The notes under the pieces are model-generated. The model was not told the DNA's origin. It saw only the letters and a list, made by a program, of their open reading frames with translations, and ran no database searches. Positions 34,840 through 43,611 of a stretch of 45,506 nucleotides of DNA are shown here, in pieces. How positions within the stretch are numbered: the first letter of the stretch is position 1; every line of letters starts with the position of its first letter. This DNA is from JAEEJA01 sp036343175 (GTDB lineage Bacteria > Bacillota > Clostridia > Lachnospirales > Lachnospiraceae), in assembly GCA_036343175.1 (NCBI GenBank), contig JAZASR010000016.1, positions 1 through 45,506 of the forward strand. Reading direction: 5' to 3'. The position numbers and the translations under genes are program-made.

Positions 34840-34874
34840 AAAAATTACAAAGATTAATGATAATATGGTAAAAT
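34834..34874 (+). promoter_or_regulatory. Cellulase promoter with overlapping palindrome
   Basis: A perfect inverted repeat TTGTAA-AAAAA-TTACAA (34834-34850) covers the rimM stop; its right arm TTACAA serves as the -35. The -10 is TAAAAT (34869-34874) with extended TGg, spacing 18. The palindrome could be a repressor or activator site; the regulator is unknown. Confidence 0.6.
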
Positions 34875-34922
34875 AGTGAGAAGGCGAAAAGCAAAACTTT
34901 TGTATGGAGGTTTTTTATTTCT

Positions 34923-37199
34923 ATGAGAAAATTTAAGCAAATATTTATTTCGGCTCTGCTCTCTGTGAGCATGATGGTGACTTTCTCGGCATGTGGGACC
35001 GGGAATACCTCCGGCACAAAGAGCTCATCTTCTTCAGGTTCATCATCAGAAGTTAAAAAGACTTCGGCTGATAAGTCCGAGTACAAGAACATGATAAATG
35101 GCGGCGATTTCTCCAACGACATAGGAGGCTTCACCCTTTATACAAACGGCGGTTCAGCCAAGATTTCCGTAAATGATCAGAAGCAGCTCCAGGTCGATAT
35201 CACAGGTATCGGCTCGGTAGAGCATGGTGTACAGGTATTCTATGATGGTTTTAACCTCCTTAAAGGCGGTGTATATCAGCTCGACTTCGATGTAAGCTCG
35301 ACTGTTGACAGACCATTTGACTGGAGAGTGCAGCTCAATGGAGGCGATTATCACGCATATGCTACAAATACCATAAATGCAACAAAGGAAATGCAGCATG
35401 TGACTGAAACATTCACAGTTGAAGAGTCTGATCCGGCTCCAAGATTCTGCTTCAACTTAGGATATGTAAATGCCATGAAGGATGCGGGCCTTAAGGCTGA
35501 TGCTTTAGGAGAGCACTCGCTTATGTTCGATAATATTTCTCTTAAGGTAATAGATGATACAAACATGGTAAAGCCTGAAAATGGTCCGGAGATACCAGCT
35601 GTTAAGGTCAACCAGGTAGGCTATGAGACAGATGCTGTTAAGACCGTATTTTTCTCTGACCTTAAAAGTACGGATACAAGCTTCGACGTTGTAGATGCTT
35701 CATCCGGCGACAAGGTATTCTCAGGCGGCATCGGAGAAGCCATTGATAATAAAGAAAGCGGGGAGAAGGTGGCAAGCGCTGACTTCTCAGACCTTAAGGA
35801 TAAAGGTACATATAAGATCGTTACAAAGGAAGGAAAGGAATCTGACGAATTCCAGATCGGTGATGATATCTATAAAGACGTATTTAATAATTTAGTTAAG
35901 TTCTTTTATCTCCAGAGATGCGGTACTGAGCTTGATGCTTCTATAGCAGGTGATTATGCTCATCCTGCCTGCCATACAGGAAAAGCGGTTATTTACGGCA
36001 GCAAGAAGGAGATAGATGTAAGCGGCGGCTGGCACGATGCCGGTGATTATGGCCGTTATACAGTATCAGGAGCCAAGGCAGCCGCAGATCTCCTCCTTGC
36101 ATACAAGGCAAATCCTGATTATTTCGGTGATGATACAGGAATACCTGAGTCAGGAAACGGCATACCTGATGTGCTTGATGAAGTCCGCTATGAGCTTGAA
36201 TGGCTCATTAAGATGCAGAATGACAAAGGTGGCGTGTACCACAAGGTAACCTGCAAGAACTTTCCTGAAACAGTAATGCCTCAGGATGAGACAGACCAGC
36301 TCGTGGTATGCAGGGTGTCAAATACCGCTACTTATGATTTTGCAGCTGTTATGTCACTTGCATCAGGTATCTACAGCGAAGTAGATAAGGGCTTTGCAAG
36401 CAAATGCCTTAAGAGAGCAGAGAAGGCTTATCTTTTTGAGAACAAGCATGCCGATGGTATTATAGGCTTTAAGAATCCCGGAGATGTGGTAACAGGCGAG
36501 TATCCTGACGGAATGTTCTGGGATGAGCAGTTTGCAGCAGCGGCAAGCCTTTATGATGCTACAGGGGATGACATGTATCTTAAGGATGTTAAGAAGCTTC
36601 TGGCTGATTCTTCTGTCAAGTATGGCTATGGATGGACAGATGTAGGATATTATGCACTTCATACAATACTTACAGGCGATTCATTCAAGAATGACAATAA
36701 AGATATATATGATGCAGCTAAGGATAAGTTAATGGAGGCTGCTGATGAAGCACTTTCAAATATAGAAAAGAATGGCTACCGTGTAAATCGCACGGGAGAT
36801 TATGAGTGGGGTTCAAACCTCGGAAATATGAGCTCAGCTATGCTCCTTCTCCTTGCAAATACTTTATCCGGCGATGAAAAGTACAAAAATGCTGCTCTGG
36901 ATCAGGTGAATTATACATTTGGCGCCAATGCGACCGGGTATTCTTTCGTTACCGGCACAGGAACTCTCTCACCTGAGCACCCTCACCACAGACCTTCACA
37001 GGTCGTAAAGAAAGCGATGCCGGGCATGCTCGTAGGCGGTCCTGACAGCCGTCTTGAGGATTCCTATGCAAAGGCTGTCTGCTACAATAAGCCTGCGGCT
37101 CTCTGCTATGTGGACAATGATCAGGCTTATTCCCTGAACGAGATAACTATATATTGGAACTCACCTCTTGTATATGTAATGGCTGCGCTTGATCTGTGA
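34923..37199 (+). CDS. Lipoprotein GH9 endoglucanase
   Basis: A 758-aa glycoside hydrolase family 9 enzyme predicted to cut beta-1,4-glucan at the cell surface. The signal peptide ends in a lipobox with Cys24 (FSAC-G), followed by a Ser-rich linker. Residues ~60-210 form a carbohydrate-binding-module-like beta domain (NGGDFSNDIGGFTLYTNGG). Residues ~225-315 form the Ig-like CelD N domain (VKVNQVGYETDAVKTVF). The GH9 catalytic domain follows, with SGGWHDAGDYGRY (catalytic Asp372/Asp375 region), the HPHHRPS motif (His686-Arg690) and the acid Glu740 in SLNEITIYWNSP. All key residues are present. Start ATG 34923 with GGAGG 12 bases upstream. It lies between rimM and trmD, which normally adjoin, and has its own promoter, so it was probably inserted there. 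Confidence 0.93.
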   Translation: MRKFKQIFISALLSVSMMVTFSACGTGNTSGTKSSSSSGSSSEVKKTSADKSEYKNMINGGDFSNDIGGFTLYTNGGSAKISVNDQKQLQVDITGIGSVEHGVQVFYDGFNLLKGGVYQLDFDVSSTVDRPFDWRVQLNGGDYHAYATNTINATKEMQHVTETFTVEESDPAPRFCFNLGYVNAMKDAGLKADALGEHSLMFDNISLKVIDDTNMVKPENGPEIPAVKVNQVGYETDAVKTVFFSDLKSTDTSFDVVDASSGDKVFSGGIGEAIDNKESGEKVASADFSDLKDKGTYKIVTKEGKESDEFQIGDDIYKDVFNNLVKFFYLQRCGTELDASIAGDYAHPACHTGKAVIYGSKKEIDVSGGWHDAGDYGRYTVSGAKAAADLLLAYKANPDYFGDDTGIPESGNGIPDVLDEVRYELEWLIKMQNDKGGVYHKVTCKNFPETVMPQDETDQLVVCRVSNTATYDFAAVMSLASGIYSEVDKGFASKCLKRAEKAYLFENKHADGIIGFKNPGDVVTGEYPDGMFWDEQFAAAASLYDATGDDMYLKDVKKLLADSSVKYGYGWTDVGYYALHTILTGDSFKNDNKDIYDAAKDKLMEAADEALSNIEKNGYRVNRTGDYEWGSNLGNMSSAMLLLLANTLSGDEKYKNAALDQVNYTFGANATGYSFVTGTGTLSPEHPHHRPSQVVKKAMPGMLVGGPDSRLEDSYAKAVCYNKPAALCYVDNDQAYSLNEITIYWNSPLVYVMAALDL

Positions 37200-37317
37200 T
37201 ATGCTTTATCATCGTTTCCGCCCTGCCGCCCATTCGGCCGGCAGTGTTATAGCATTTTAAGAAATGAACTTTGGATCATTATGGCGTATTGTATCATTCA
37301 TATTTAGGAGAAATGAT

Positions 37318-38025
37318 TTGAATTTTCATGTAATGACGCTCTTTCCGGAACTTATAAGCACCTGCATGAATGAGAGCATCACAGGCCGTGCGATCAGAGC
37401 CGGCCTTATAAGTGTAGATCCTGTAAATATCCGGGATTATACCCTGGATAAACATAGGAATGTTGATGATTATCCATTCGGCGGAGGAGCGGGAATGCTC
37501 ATGATGGCAGACCCCGTCTACCGGTGTTATACGGCTGTGCTCGAGAAGATCGGTGAGAACAGCAGGGTCCGCACCCTCTATATGTCACCTGAGGGAAAGA
37601 CATTTACGCAGGCTGATGCCCGGAGCTTAAGCGAGGAAGATGACCTGATATTCCTGTGCGGACATTATGAAGGGATCGATGCAAGAGTACTTGAAGAGAT
37701 CAGGCCGGAGGAGTATTCTATAGGTGATTATGTGCTGACCGGCGGTGAGCTTCCTGCCATTGTAATGATGGATGCCATATCGAGGCTTGTCCCGGGAGTC
37801 CTGAATAATCCGATCTCTTCAGAACTTGAGTCACACTCCCATGGCCTGCTCGAGTATCCTCAATATACGAGACCCAGAGAATGGCATGGCAAAGAGGTTC
37901 CTGAGGTCCTCTTATCCGGTGATCACAGAAGGATAAAGGAATGGTGCCTTAATAAAGCAATCGAGGTCACCAGGCAGAAAAGACCGGATATGTATGAGCA
38001 ATATATGAGTAATGAAGACAGATAG
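37318..38025 (+). CDS. trmD: tRNA (guanine-N1-)-methyltransferase TrmD
   Basis: A 235-aa SAM-dependent methyltransferase making m1G37 in tRNA, needed to prevent frameshifting. The N terminus MNFHVMTLFPELI, the SPEGKTFTQADA stretch, LCGHYEGIDARV and the trefoil-knot SAM site YSIGDYVLTGGELPA are diagnostic. The start is TTG 37318: GGAG (37307-37310) is 7 bases upstream and the N terminus then matches the family. The in-frame ATG at 37264 would add 18 foreign residues with no good site. Its usual partner rplS is not downstream; a DHH phosphoesterase gene follows instead. Confidence 0.95.
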   Translation: MNFHVMTLFPELISTCMNESITGRAIRAGLISVDPVNIRDYTLDKHRNVDDYPFGGGAGMLMMADPVYRCYTAVLEKIGENSRVRTLYMSPEGKTFTQADARSLSEEDDLIFLCGHYEGIDARVLEEIRPEEYSIGDYVLTGGELPAIVMMDAISRLVPGVLNNPISSELESHSHGLLEYPQYTRPREWHGKEVPEVLLSGDHRRIKEWCLNKAIEVTRQKRPDMYEQYMSNEDR

Positions 38026-38141
38026 TTTATAAAAGCAGATTTTTAAGTGTTTTCGGAAAATTTTGGTTATAAAAAACCGGCGGTAAGTTTAATATAATTC
38101 TGGGCATATGAAGCTCAGCAATAATAAATGGAGGAAAAGAA

Positions 38142-39062
38142 ATGAGATTAGTTACGCGTTCAGATTTTGATGGTCTTGCATGCGGAGCCCTGCTTCTTAA
38201 GGCAGGCATTGTTGATTCCTGGAAGTTCGCACATCCGAAGGATCTGCAGGATGGCCTCGTTCCTATCGATGAGAATGATTGTCTGGCAAACGTTCCTTTC
38301 GTACCCGGCTGCGGCCTCTGGTTCGATCATCACTCAAGTGAGTATGAGAGACAGCAGCTTAAAGGCAAATACAAGGGAGAGTCAAGAGTAACACCTTCCT
38401 GTGCACGTATCATTTATGAATATTATGGGGGAAAGGAAAAGTTTCCTAACTTTGATGATATCATGGAGGCCGTTGATAAGGTAGATTCGGGACATCTGAC
38501 TATTGATGAGGTCCTTCATCCTACCGGCTGGATTCTTATAGGATTCCTCATGGATCCGAGAACAGGTCTTGGAAGATGGCACGAGTTCACTATACCTAAC
38601 TATAAGCTTATGGAAGAGCTTATGCAGGATGTTGGGAATATGTCCACAGACGAGATCATCGCCCTTCCTGACGTCCAGGAAAGGATAAAGGTTTATAATG
38701 AGCAGACGGAGAAGTTTGTTGAGATGGTAAAGTCTCATACAAAAACAGAAGGAAATGTTATCATCTCAGATCTCCGCGGTGTTGATCCTATTTATTCAGG
38801 CAACAGATTCATGATCTACAGCCTGTATCCGGAGCAGAATATATCCGCATGGATAGTAAATGGAAAAGGCGGACGTGGCTGCTCAGCCGCAGTAGGATAT
38901 TCTATCTTAAATCGTACCTCAGACGTCAACGTAGGAAGCCTCATGCTTAAATATGGCGGCGGCGGACACAAGGCAGTAGGAACCTGTCAGTTCTCTGATG
39001 AAGAAATGGATATAGGACTTCCGAAAATGCTTGATGAACTGATAACACTTGCTAATAATTGA
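38142..39062 (+). CDS. DHH-family phosphoesterase (exopolyphosphatase-like)
   Basis: A 306-aa metal-dependent phosphoesterase. The N-terminal DHH domain has RSDFDGLACG (first Asp motif) and WFDHHSSE (the DHH motif). The C-terminal DHHA1-type substrate motif reads KYGGGGHKAVGTCQF. Relatives include exopolyphosphatase, oligoribonuclease/pAp phosphatase NrnA and cyclic dinucleotide phosphodiesterases; this sequence does not decide among them. Start ATG 38142 with GGAGG 7 bases upstream; TATAAT at 38093-38098 may be its -10. It lies directly upstream of the MutS-like/RelA-SpoT-like cluster. Confidence 0.87.
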   Translation: MRLVTRSDFDGLACGALLLKAGIVDSWKFAHPKDLQDGLVPIDENDCLANVPFVPGCGLWFDHHSSEYERQQLKGKYKGESRVTPSCARIIYEYYGGKEKFPNFDDIMEAVDKVDSGHLTIDEVLHPTGWILIGFLMDPRTGLGRWHEFTIPNYKLMEELMQDVGNMSTDEIIALPDVQERIKVYNEQTEKFVEMVKSHTKTEGNVIISDLRGVDPIYSGNRFMIYSLYPEQNISAWIVNGKGGRGCSAAVGYSILNRTSDVNVGSLMLKYGGGGHKAVGTCQFSDEEMDIGLPKMLDELITLANN

Positions 39063-39261
39063 TCATGTGTTTATTATCTGCTTAAAGCCTTAAGCCGCAT
39101 TTTAAAATATCAGCTCTGCCATCATGTGATTTCCGGCAGCTTGTAAAAAGTGTTGACATTAACTGGGTATGACCTTCTTGCCATATCCAGTTTTTTATGC
39201 TGCAGATCAGCAGTTCTTAAGGAAAAATATCATCTGGTGTGAATTCAGAAAGAGGAGAATT

Positions 39262-40818
39262 ATGAGTTTATTATGGAAAAGTACAGAGAATTATCGTTTT
39301 TATGATCCGGGCGCTCTTTCTGACCTTTCACTGGATGATTATTTCTTTATGATCACAGCGGGCAGGTTCACCAAAGAGCTTGATCCCATGTATCACAAGG
39401 CTCTGAAAGAACCCGAAGATATTTATTACCGTCAGGCAGTCTTTAAGGATCTTGAAAATAAAAAGATATTTGATGCCCTTAAGTCTTTTTCAGATCAGAT
39501 GATAATATTTGCTGAAAAGCAGAAGACCATAGAGCTCCTTTCATATAAGTCACAGCGCGACTGGTATCTTCTGGACATGCTCGTGTTTTATTTTCATATA
39601 GTTGATGACCTGTCAGAAGTACGCATAGAACCGCATTCTGAGGCACTTAAGGAGTTCTTCGGTCACGTAAGGTCTCTTGTAAGCACTGACACATATAAAG
39701 ATAACCGCGATAAATCGTACAAAACTATGGAACGCATCAATGCTGTACATTATACGGTACACCTTGACGGCACATATGTAACTGTGCGTAATGGGCTCGA
39801 AGCACCTGATTATGAGGAAAAGGTGCGCAAGGTCTTTTCAGGCTTCGAGGGCGTCGATGAAAAATCATATCTGTACCAGGGCTTTACTGAGTCTACAAAG
39901 TTAAATGAAGTGGAAGAAATGATCATCGACCTTTATAAGGCTCAGAATAATGAACTTTTTGATGAACTCGACAGTATTGCCGCACGTGCCTGTGACCTTA
40001 TTGATCCCGACATAGATACTGCCTTCCATGAGCTGCAGTTCTATTTAAGCTATATAAATTTTATGACAGTCTACAAAAAGCGCGGTGTAGAGTTTTCTTA
40101 TCCTCTTTATAAATCTCCTGAAAAGTCTGCTGACGGGTATGATACGGCCGGTGTCATAAGCCCGGATGAAGGAGAAACTGATAAGCCCGGCAGAGTAAGA
40201 ATAATCCGTGGATATAATGTCGCAATAGGACGCTTAAGTGAACTTATAGTTCCAAATGACATAAAAGGACCGGGGCGCATATTCCTTGTAACAGGCGCTA
40301 ATCAGGGCGGCAAGACCACATTTGCAAGGATGGCGGGCCAGATCCTTTTCCTGGGTACGCTTGGAGTGCCTGTACCTGCCCGGTCTGCCGAGCTTTTCAT
40401 ACCTGACAATATCTTTACTCATTTTGAGACCGATGAGGATGTAAGGACTGAGAATGGCAAGCTTAAACTGGACATCATCAAGATAAAAAATATTATGGAT
40501 CAGGCGACTGAGAATACTGTACTCATTATGAATGAGACATTTTCGTCGACGACCATAGATGATGCCATGCAGATAGCAGGCCGTATACTTAAAAAGATCG
40601 ATGAAAAGAAGCTTTTCTGTATCTATGTGACATTTCTTGAGGGGCTTGCCCATAAGGAGCCTTTCCCTGAGAGCCTGATCTCTGAGGTCGTTCCCGGCGG
40701 CATACGTACCTACCATATCATAAACCGGAAGAGTGATGGCAAGAGCTATGCAAAGTCTCTTGCCGAGAAGCACAGGCTGACCGGTCAGGAAGTACGTGAC
40801 AGGATTATAAGGAAATAA
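39262..40818 (+). CDS. MutS-like ABC ATPase, paralogue A
   Basis: A 518-aa protein with the MutS core/lever (domain III-like) and ATPase (domain V) regions but no N-terminal mismatch-reading domain. DIYYRQAVFKDLE near residue 55 matches the start of MutS cores, and the helical segment FHELQFYLSYINFM precedes the ATPase. Walker A is GANQGGKTT (345-353; MutS proper has GPNMGGKST). Walker B is LIMNETFSSTT with Glu425, where MutS has DE followed by GRGT. Start ATG 39262 has GAGGAG 4 bases upstream; an in-frame ATG at 39169 lacks a site. It lies 73 bases before a diverged paralogue, suggesting a heterodimer like MSH2/MSH6. Function is unknown; classical mismatch repair is unlikely without domain I. 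Confidence 0.8.
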   Translation: MSLLWKSTENYRFYDPGALSDLSLDDYFFMITAGRFTKELDPMYHKALKEPEDIYYRQAVFKDLENKKIFDALKSFSDQMIIFAEKQKTIELLSYKSQRDWYLLDMLVFYFHIVDDLSEVRIEPHSEALKEFFGHVRSLVSTDTYKDNRDKSYKTMERINAVHYTVHLDGTYVTVRNGLEAPDYEEKVRKVFSGFEGVDEKSYLYQGFTESTKLNEVEEMIIDLYKAQNNELFDELDSIAARACDLIDPDIDTAFHELQFYLSYINFMTVYKKRGVEFSYPLYKSPEKSADGYDTAGVISPDEGETDKPGRVRIIRGYNVAIGRLSELIVPNDIKGPGRIFLVTGANQGGKTTFARMAGQILFLGTLGVPVPARSAELFIPDNIFTHFETDEDVRTENGKLKLDIIKIKNIMDQATENTVLIMNETFSSTTIDDAMQIAGRILKKIDEKKLFCIYVTFLEGLAHKEPFPESLISEVVPGGIRTYHIINRKSDGKSYAKSLAEKHRLTGQEVRDRIIRK

Positions 40819-40891
40819 CGTTAATATTTTTTGGATACGATATCGGAAAATATTATCTGACAGAGGCAATAGAGACTTTGGAGGTGCTTAT

Positions 40892-42550
40892 ATGAGATCC
40901 TACCTTCTTTACAGGGATAAAAGAATAAATTTCGGAAAAGATGTTCCTGAGCTTACTTTAAGTGAGAAGGACCTTATGATGGATATCATATACCGGAAGT
41001 CGGCAGACGGCGATGAGGAGGTCTACAATACAGTAAGGACCGTTTTCAGCATTCCGCTTGAAAACGAGCTTCAGGCAGTATACAGGCAGGATATACTTAA
41101 GGATCTGCTAAGATCTGACTGGGCTTTTAAGCTTCTTGACAGCTTTCGCGGCCGTATTTATCATATAAAAAAGGAAAATTCCAACTATGGCCTTCTTTGG
41201 GAGCATCCGGAATCCAGGGTATCCGTCGGACGTGATATGATACTTTTCTATGTAAGTCTCTTAAAGGAGCTTAAAAAAGCCTTCAAGGCGAATGCAGGGT
41301 ATATTTCTTCAGAAGGCCTTCTGGCCCTTAAAGAGCGCATAGAGAATGAGCTTACTGATGAATTTTTCTCTTCGGTAAAAAAAATTTCGGAGGGGCTTCT
41401 TTTTAAGAATGGCATATATGCCGGCCTTGACCTTAAGCGCGGACTCAAGTCCCGGGATCATATCCTCCTCGATGACTCGCTTATAAAAGAGAAAAAAGGC
41501 ATATTCGGCCTGATACCCGGAAAGATAGACGTTTACAGCAGTAAGAAAATAAAGCAGTATTCACGCCGGGGCATCGATAAGGAGAATCGTGAACAGAAGG
41601 AATTTCTCATGGAATTGAGAGAAAAATCATTGAATTCTCTCGGCAATACTCTTATGCAGATATCTGCTCATCTGGATAATTTTTTCGATGATCTCATACA
41701 TGAGCTTGAGTTCTACCTGGCAGCGGCACACCTTATGCAATTTACAGAGAAGCATGGAGTTTTAATGACATTTCCTGTAAGCAACGCTGTGAATAATTAT
41801 GATGACGGTTTAAAGGCAGGTCTATTGCCCGCGACTCAAGCATCTTCCGCTAATGCCGGTAATATCAGGGTTAGTGATCAGGAGTACAGGATAGAAGGTC
41901 TCATAGACTTAAGTCTTCTGATAGAAAAAGATTCATCGGTTGTGACAAATGACCTGACAGCACCGGCAGATAAGAAGGGAGCTCATGAGGAGTATGATGA
42001 TAATGAAAAAGACCGCAGTCCTTTTTCTTCTCCTATGGTCGTGATAACAGGTGCGAACCAGGGCGGCAAGACCACATTTCTCCGGGGGCTCGGCCAGTCA
42101 ATGAAGCTTTCTTCAGTAGGAATGCCTGTAAACGCATCTTCCTGGTACGGGAAGCTTACGGGGGCTGTCTTTACCCATTTCAGGCATGAAGAGGATAAGA
42201 AGCTTATAAGCGGCAAGCTCGACGAAGAGCTGTCACGGGTTGAGATGATAGTTAACAGCATAAGGCCGGGTGACCGTGTGCTTTTCAATGAATCATTTGC
42301 CTCAACTAATGAGAGCGAGGGCAGTGAGATAGCCTATGATATTATAAAGGGGATGAGAGAGGCAGGTATCTCTGTCTTCATGGTAACTCATTTCTATATC
42401 CTGGCAGAGCTTATACGAAAAGAAATGCCGGATACAGTATTTCTTTCCGCAGAACGTAATGAAGATGGAAGCAGAACATACAAGATCCGTCCCGGACTTG
42501 CCACACGTACCGGTTTCGGCATGGATATCTATGATGAAATATTTGACTAA
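40892..42550 (+). CDS. MutS-like ABC ATPase, paralogue B
   Basis: A 552-aa protein with the same architecture as the upstream gene: AVYRQDILKDLLRSD near residue 65, a long helical core with HELEFYLAAAHLMQF, then a MutS-type ATPase. Walker A is GANQGGKTT (387-395); Walker B is VLFNESFASTNESEG with Glu467. It differs from paralogue A in a longer central insert (about residues 190-240) and an acidic linker before Walker A. Start ATG 40892 with GGAGG 7 bases upstream. Its stop lies 14 bases before the RelA/SpoT-like gene, whose ribosome binding site overlaps the stop, so the two are co-expressed. Function is not known. Confidence 0.8.
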   Translation: MRSYLLYRDKRINFGKDVPELTLSEKDLMMDIIYRKSADGDEEVYNTVRTVFSIPLENELQAVYRQDILKDLLRSDWAFKLLDSFRGRIYHIKKENSNYGLLWEHPESRVSVGRDMILFYVSLLKELKKAFKANAGYISSEGLLALKERIENELTDEFFSSVKKISEGLLFKNGIYAGLDLKRGLKSRDHILLDDSLIKEKKGIFGLIPGKIDVYSSKKIKQYSRRGIDKENREQKEFLMELREKSLNSLGNTLMQISAHLDNFFDDLIHELEFYLAAAHLMQFTEKHGVLMTFPVSNAVNNYDDGLKAGLLPATQASSANAGNIRVSDQEYRIEGLIDLSLLIEKDSSVVTNDLTAPADKKGAHEEYDDNEKDRSPFSSPMVVITGANQGGKTTFLRGLGQSMKLSSVGMPVNASSWYGKLTGAVFTHFRHEEDKKLISGKLDEELSRVEMIVNSIRPGDRVLFNESFASTNESEGSEIAYDIIKGMREAGISVFMVTHFYILAELIRKEMPDTVFLSAERNEDGSRTYKIRPGLATRTGFGMDIYDEIFD

Positions 42551-42564
42551 AGGAAGTATACAGG

Positions 42565-43545
42565 ATGATAATGCTTAATGATTATCTTTATTCGGGTGAT
42601 ACTGTTCTGAAGATCCTGAAAAAATATTCAGAGGATCTGGCGGACGAAGCCGAAAAGACAGGTATGGAGCTTGACCGTGTTCATGCACGATTCCTGTCCG
42701 GGATCCTTGATATGCTGGTCCACAATGATTTCCTGACCTACCAGTCCAACCGCATCAAGGAATTCTATAAATATATGGCCGACAGATACCCATTCCTTGC
42801 CTTTACATTCAAGGGAAGGATAAAGTCTCTTATAAGGTCGGAAGAAAAGTTTAACGGCTATGTTGTGGAATATATCTATAATTATTATCTCAGGCATCAT
42901 GCTTTTCCGCCTTCCGATGAACTTTTCAGGCGTGTGACACGCTTTCGTGATTTTATCGCATACAGGATCGTTATATCCATGCCTGCCTGTCATATTAAGC
43001 CCGGAGAGGACAGACATGAGGTAGAGGAAAAGTACCTTTATGAGATCGCGGAGGCCCTTCCTCAGTTCTTATCTGACCGTGAATTCACACCTGAAAGGTC
43101 CGGCGTTTCATTCAAGTCATCAAGGCTTTCAGGAGGTGTGCGGGATTACTACAGGGATTATGTGGAGACGCCAAAGGATCTGGGCTACAGGTCCCTTCAT
43201 ATTGCTTTCTACGATAAGGTCGCAAGGTCCTATATAGAGGTTCAGCTCCGTACCCAGGAGATGGATGACTATGCTGAGATAGGTCAGGGTAATCATGCCA
43301 ATTATGAGCAGAAACAGAATGCAAACAGGACCAGGCGTGAGATGATCGAACAGGGGCAGTGTCTTGAGTTCGATGAAGCCTATGCCCGTGAAAAGGCCCT
43401 GCAGGAGCTTGATCTTTCAAAGGTAGATGTAAATATGTTCTGTGCCCTTGATAATGTTCGTATGAATGACTGCTGCGGCCTTTACCATGGCAGGCTAATA
43501 CTTCCGTTCGAGCATCTGTCCCGCTTCCAGAATGATCTGGTCTGA
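42565..43545 (+). CDS. RelA/SpoT synthetase-domain protein
   Basis: A 326-aa protein with a (p)ppGpp-synthetase-like nucleotidyltransferase domain and no recognisable HD hydrolase, TGS or ACT domains. KGRIKS at residues 83-88 matches the RelA ATP-binding loop. RDFIAYRI at 128-135 carries the metal-binding Asp129. PKDLGYRSLH has Tyr208, which stacks on guanine; the common Asn two residues earlier is Leu. EVQLRTQEMDDYAEIG has the second acidic ligand Glu225. An N-terminal helical region (1-80) and a Cys-containing C terminus (MNDCCGLYHG) are not recognised. The catalytic set looks complete, so pyrophosphate transfer to a nucleotide, or tRNA as in some toxic relatives, is plausible. Start ATG 42565 has AAAGGAAG 8 bases upstream, overlapping the stop of the preceding MutS-like gene. 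Confidence 0.8.
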   Translation: MIMLNDYLYSGDTVLKILKKYSEDLADEAEKTGMELDRVHARFLSGILDMLVHNDFLTYQSNRIKEFYKYMADRYPFLAFTFKGRIKSLIRSEEKFNGYVVEYIYNYYLRHHAFPPSDELFRRVTRFRDFIAYRIVISMPACHIKPGEDRHEVEEKYLYEIAEALPQFLSDREFTPERSGVSFKSSRLSGGVRDYYRDYVETPKDLGYRSLHIAFYDKVARSYIEVQLRTQEMDDYAEIGQGNHANYEQKQNANRTRREMIEQGQCLEFDEAYAREKALQELDLSKVDVNMFCALDNVRMNDCCGLYHGRLILPFEHLSRFQNDLV

Positions 43546-43611
43546 TTACTCATTGTCACTATGCCGCCGAGGCTTAACACTTATTAATATATTTTAGAGA
43601 GGATACTGCTT

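Noticed and set aside
37223..37244. Terminator after the GH9 cellulase
   Set aside because: CTGCCG/CGGCAG forms a stem but no T-tract follows, so termination is not supported.
39153..39187. Promoter for the MutS-like cluster at TTGACA 39153-39158
   Set aside because: The -35 is perfect, but no -10 is found at 15-19 bases; not strong enough to annotate.
40234..40869. 211-codon open frame on the minus strand opposite MutS-like A
   Set aside because: It is a shadow of the ATPase domain coding sequence; no start signal and no protein features.
42565..43545. toxSAS toxin-antitoxin pair
   Set aside because: The RelA/SpoT-domain gene has no small antitoxin-like neighbour; its partners are two large MutS-like ATPases, so a standard toxSAS pair is not supported.
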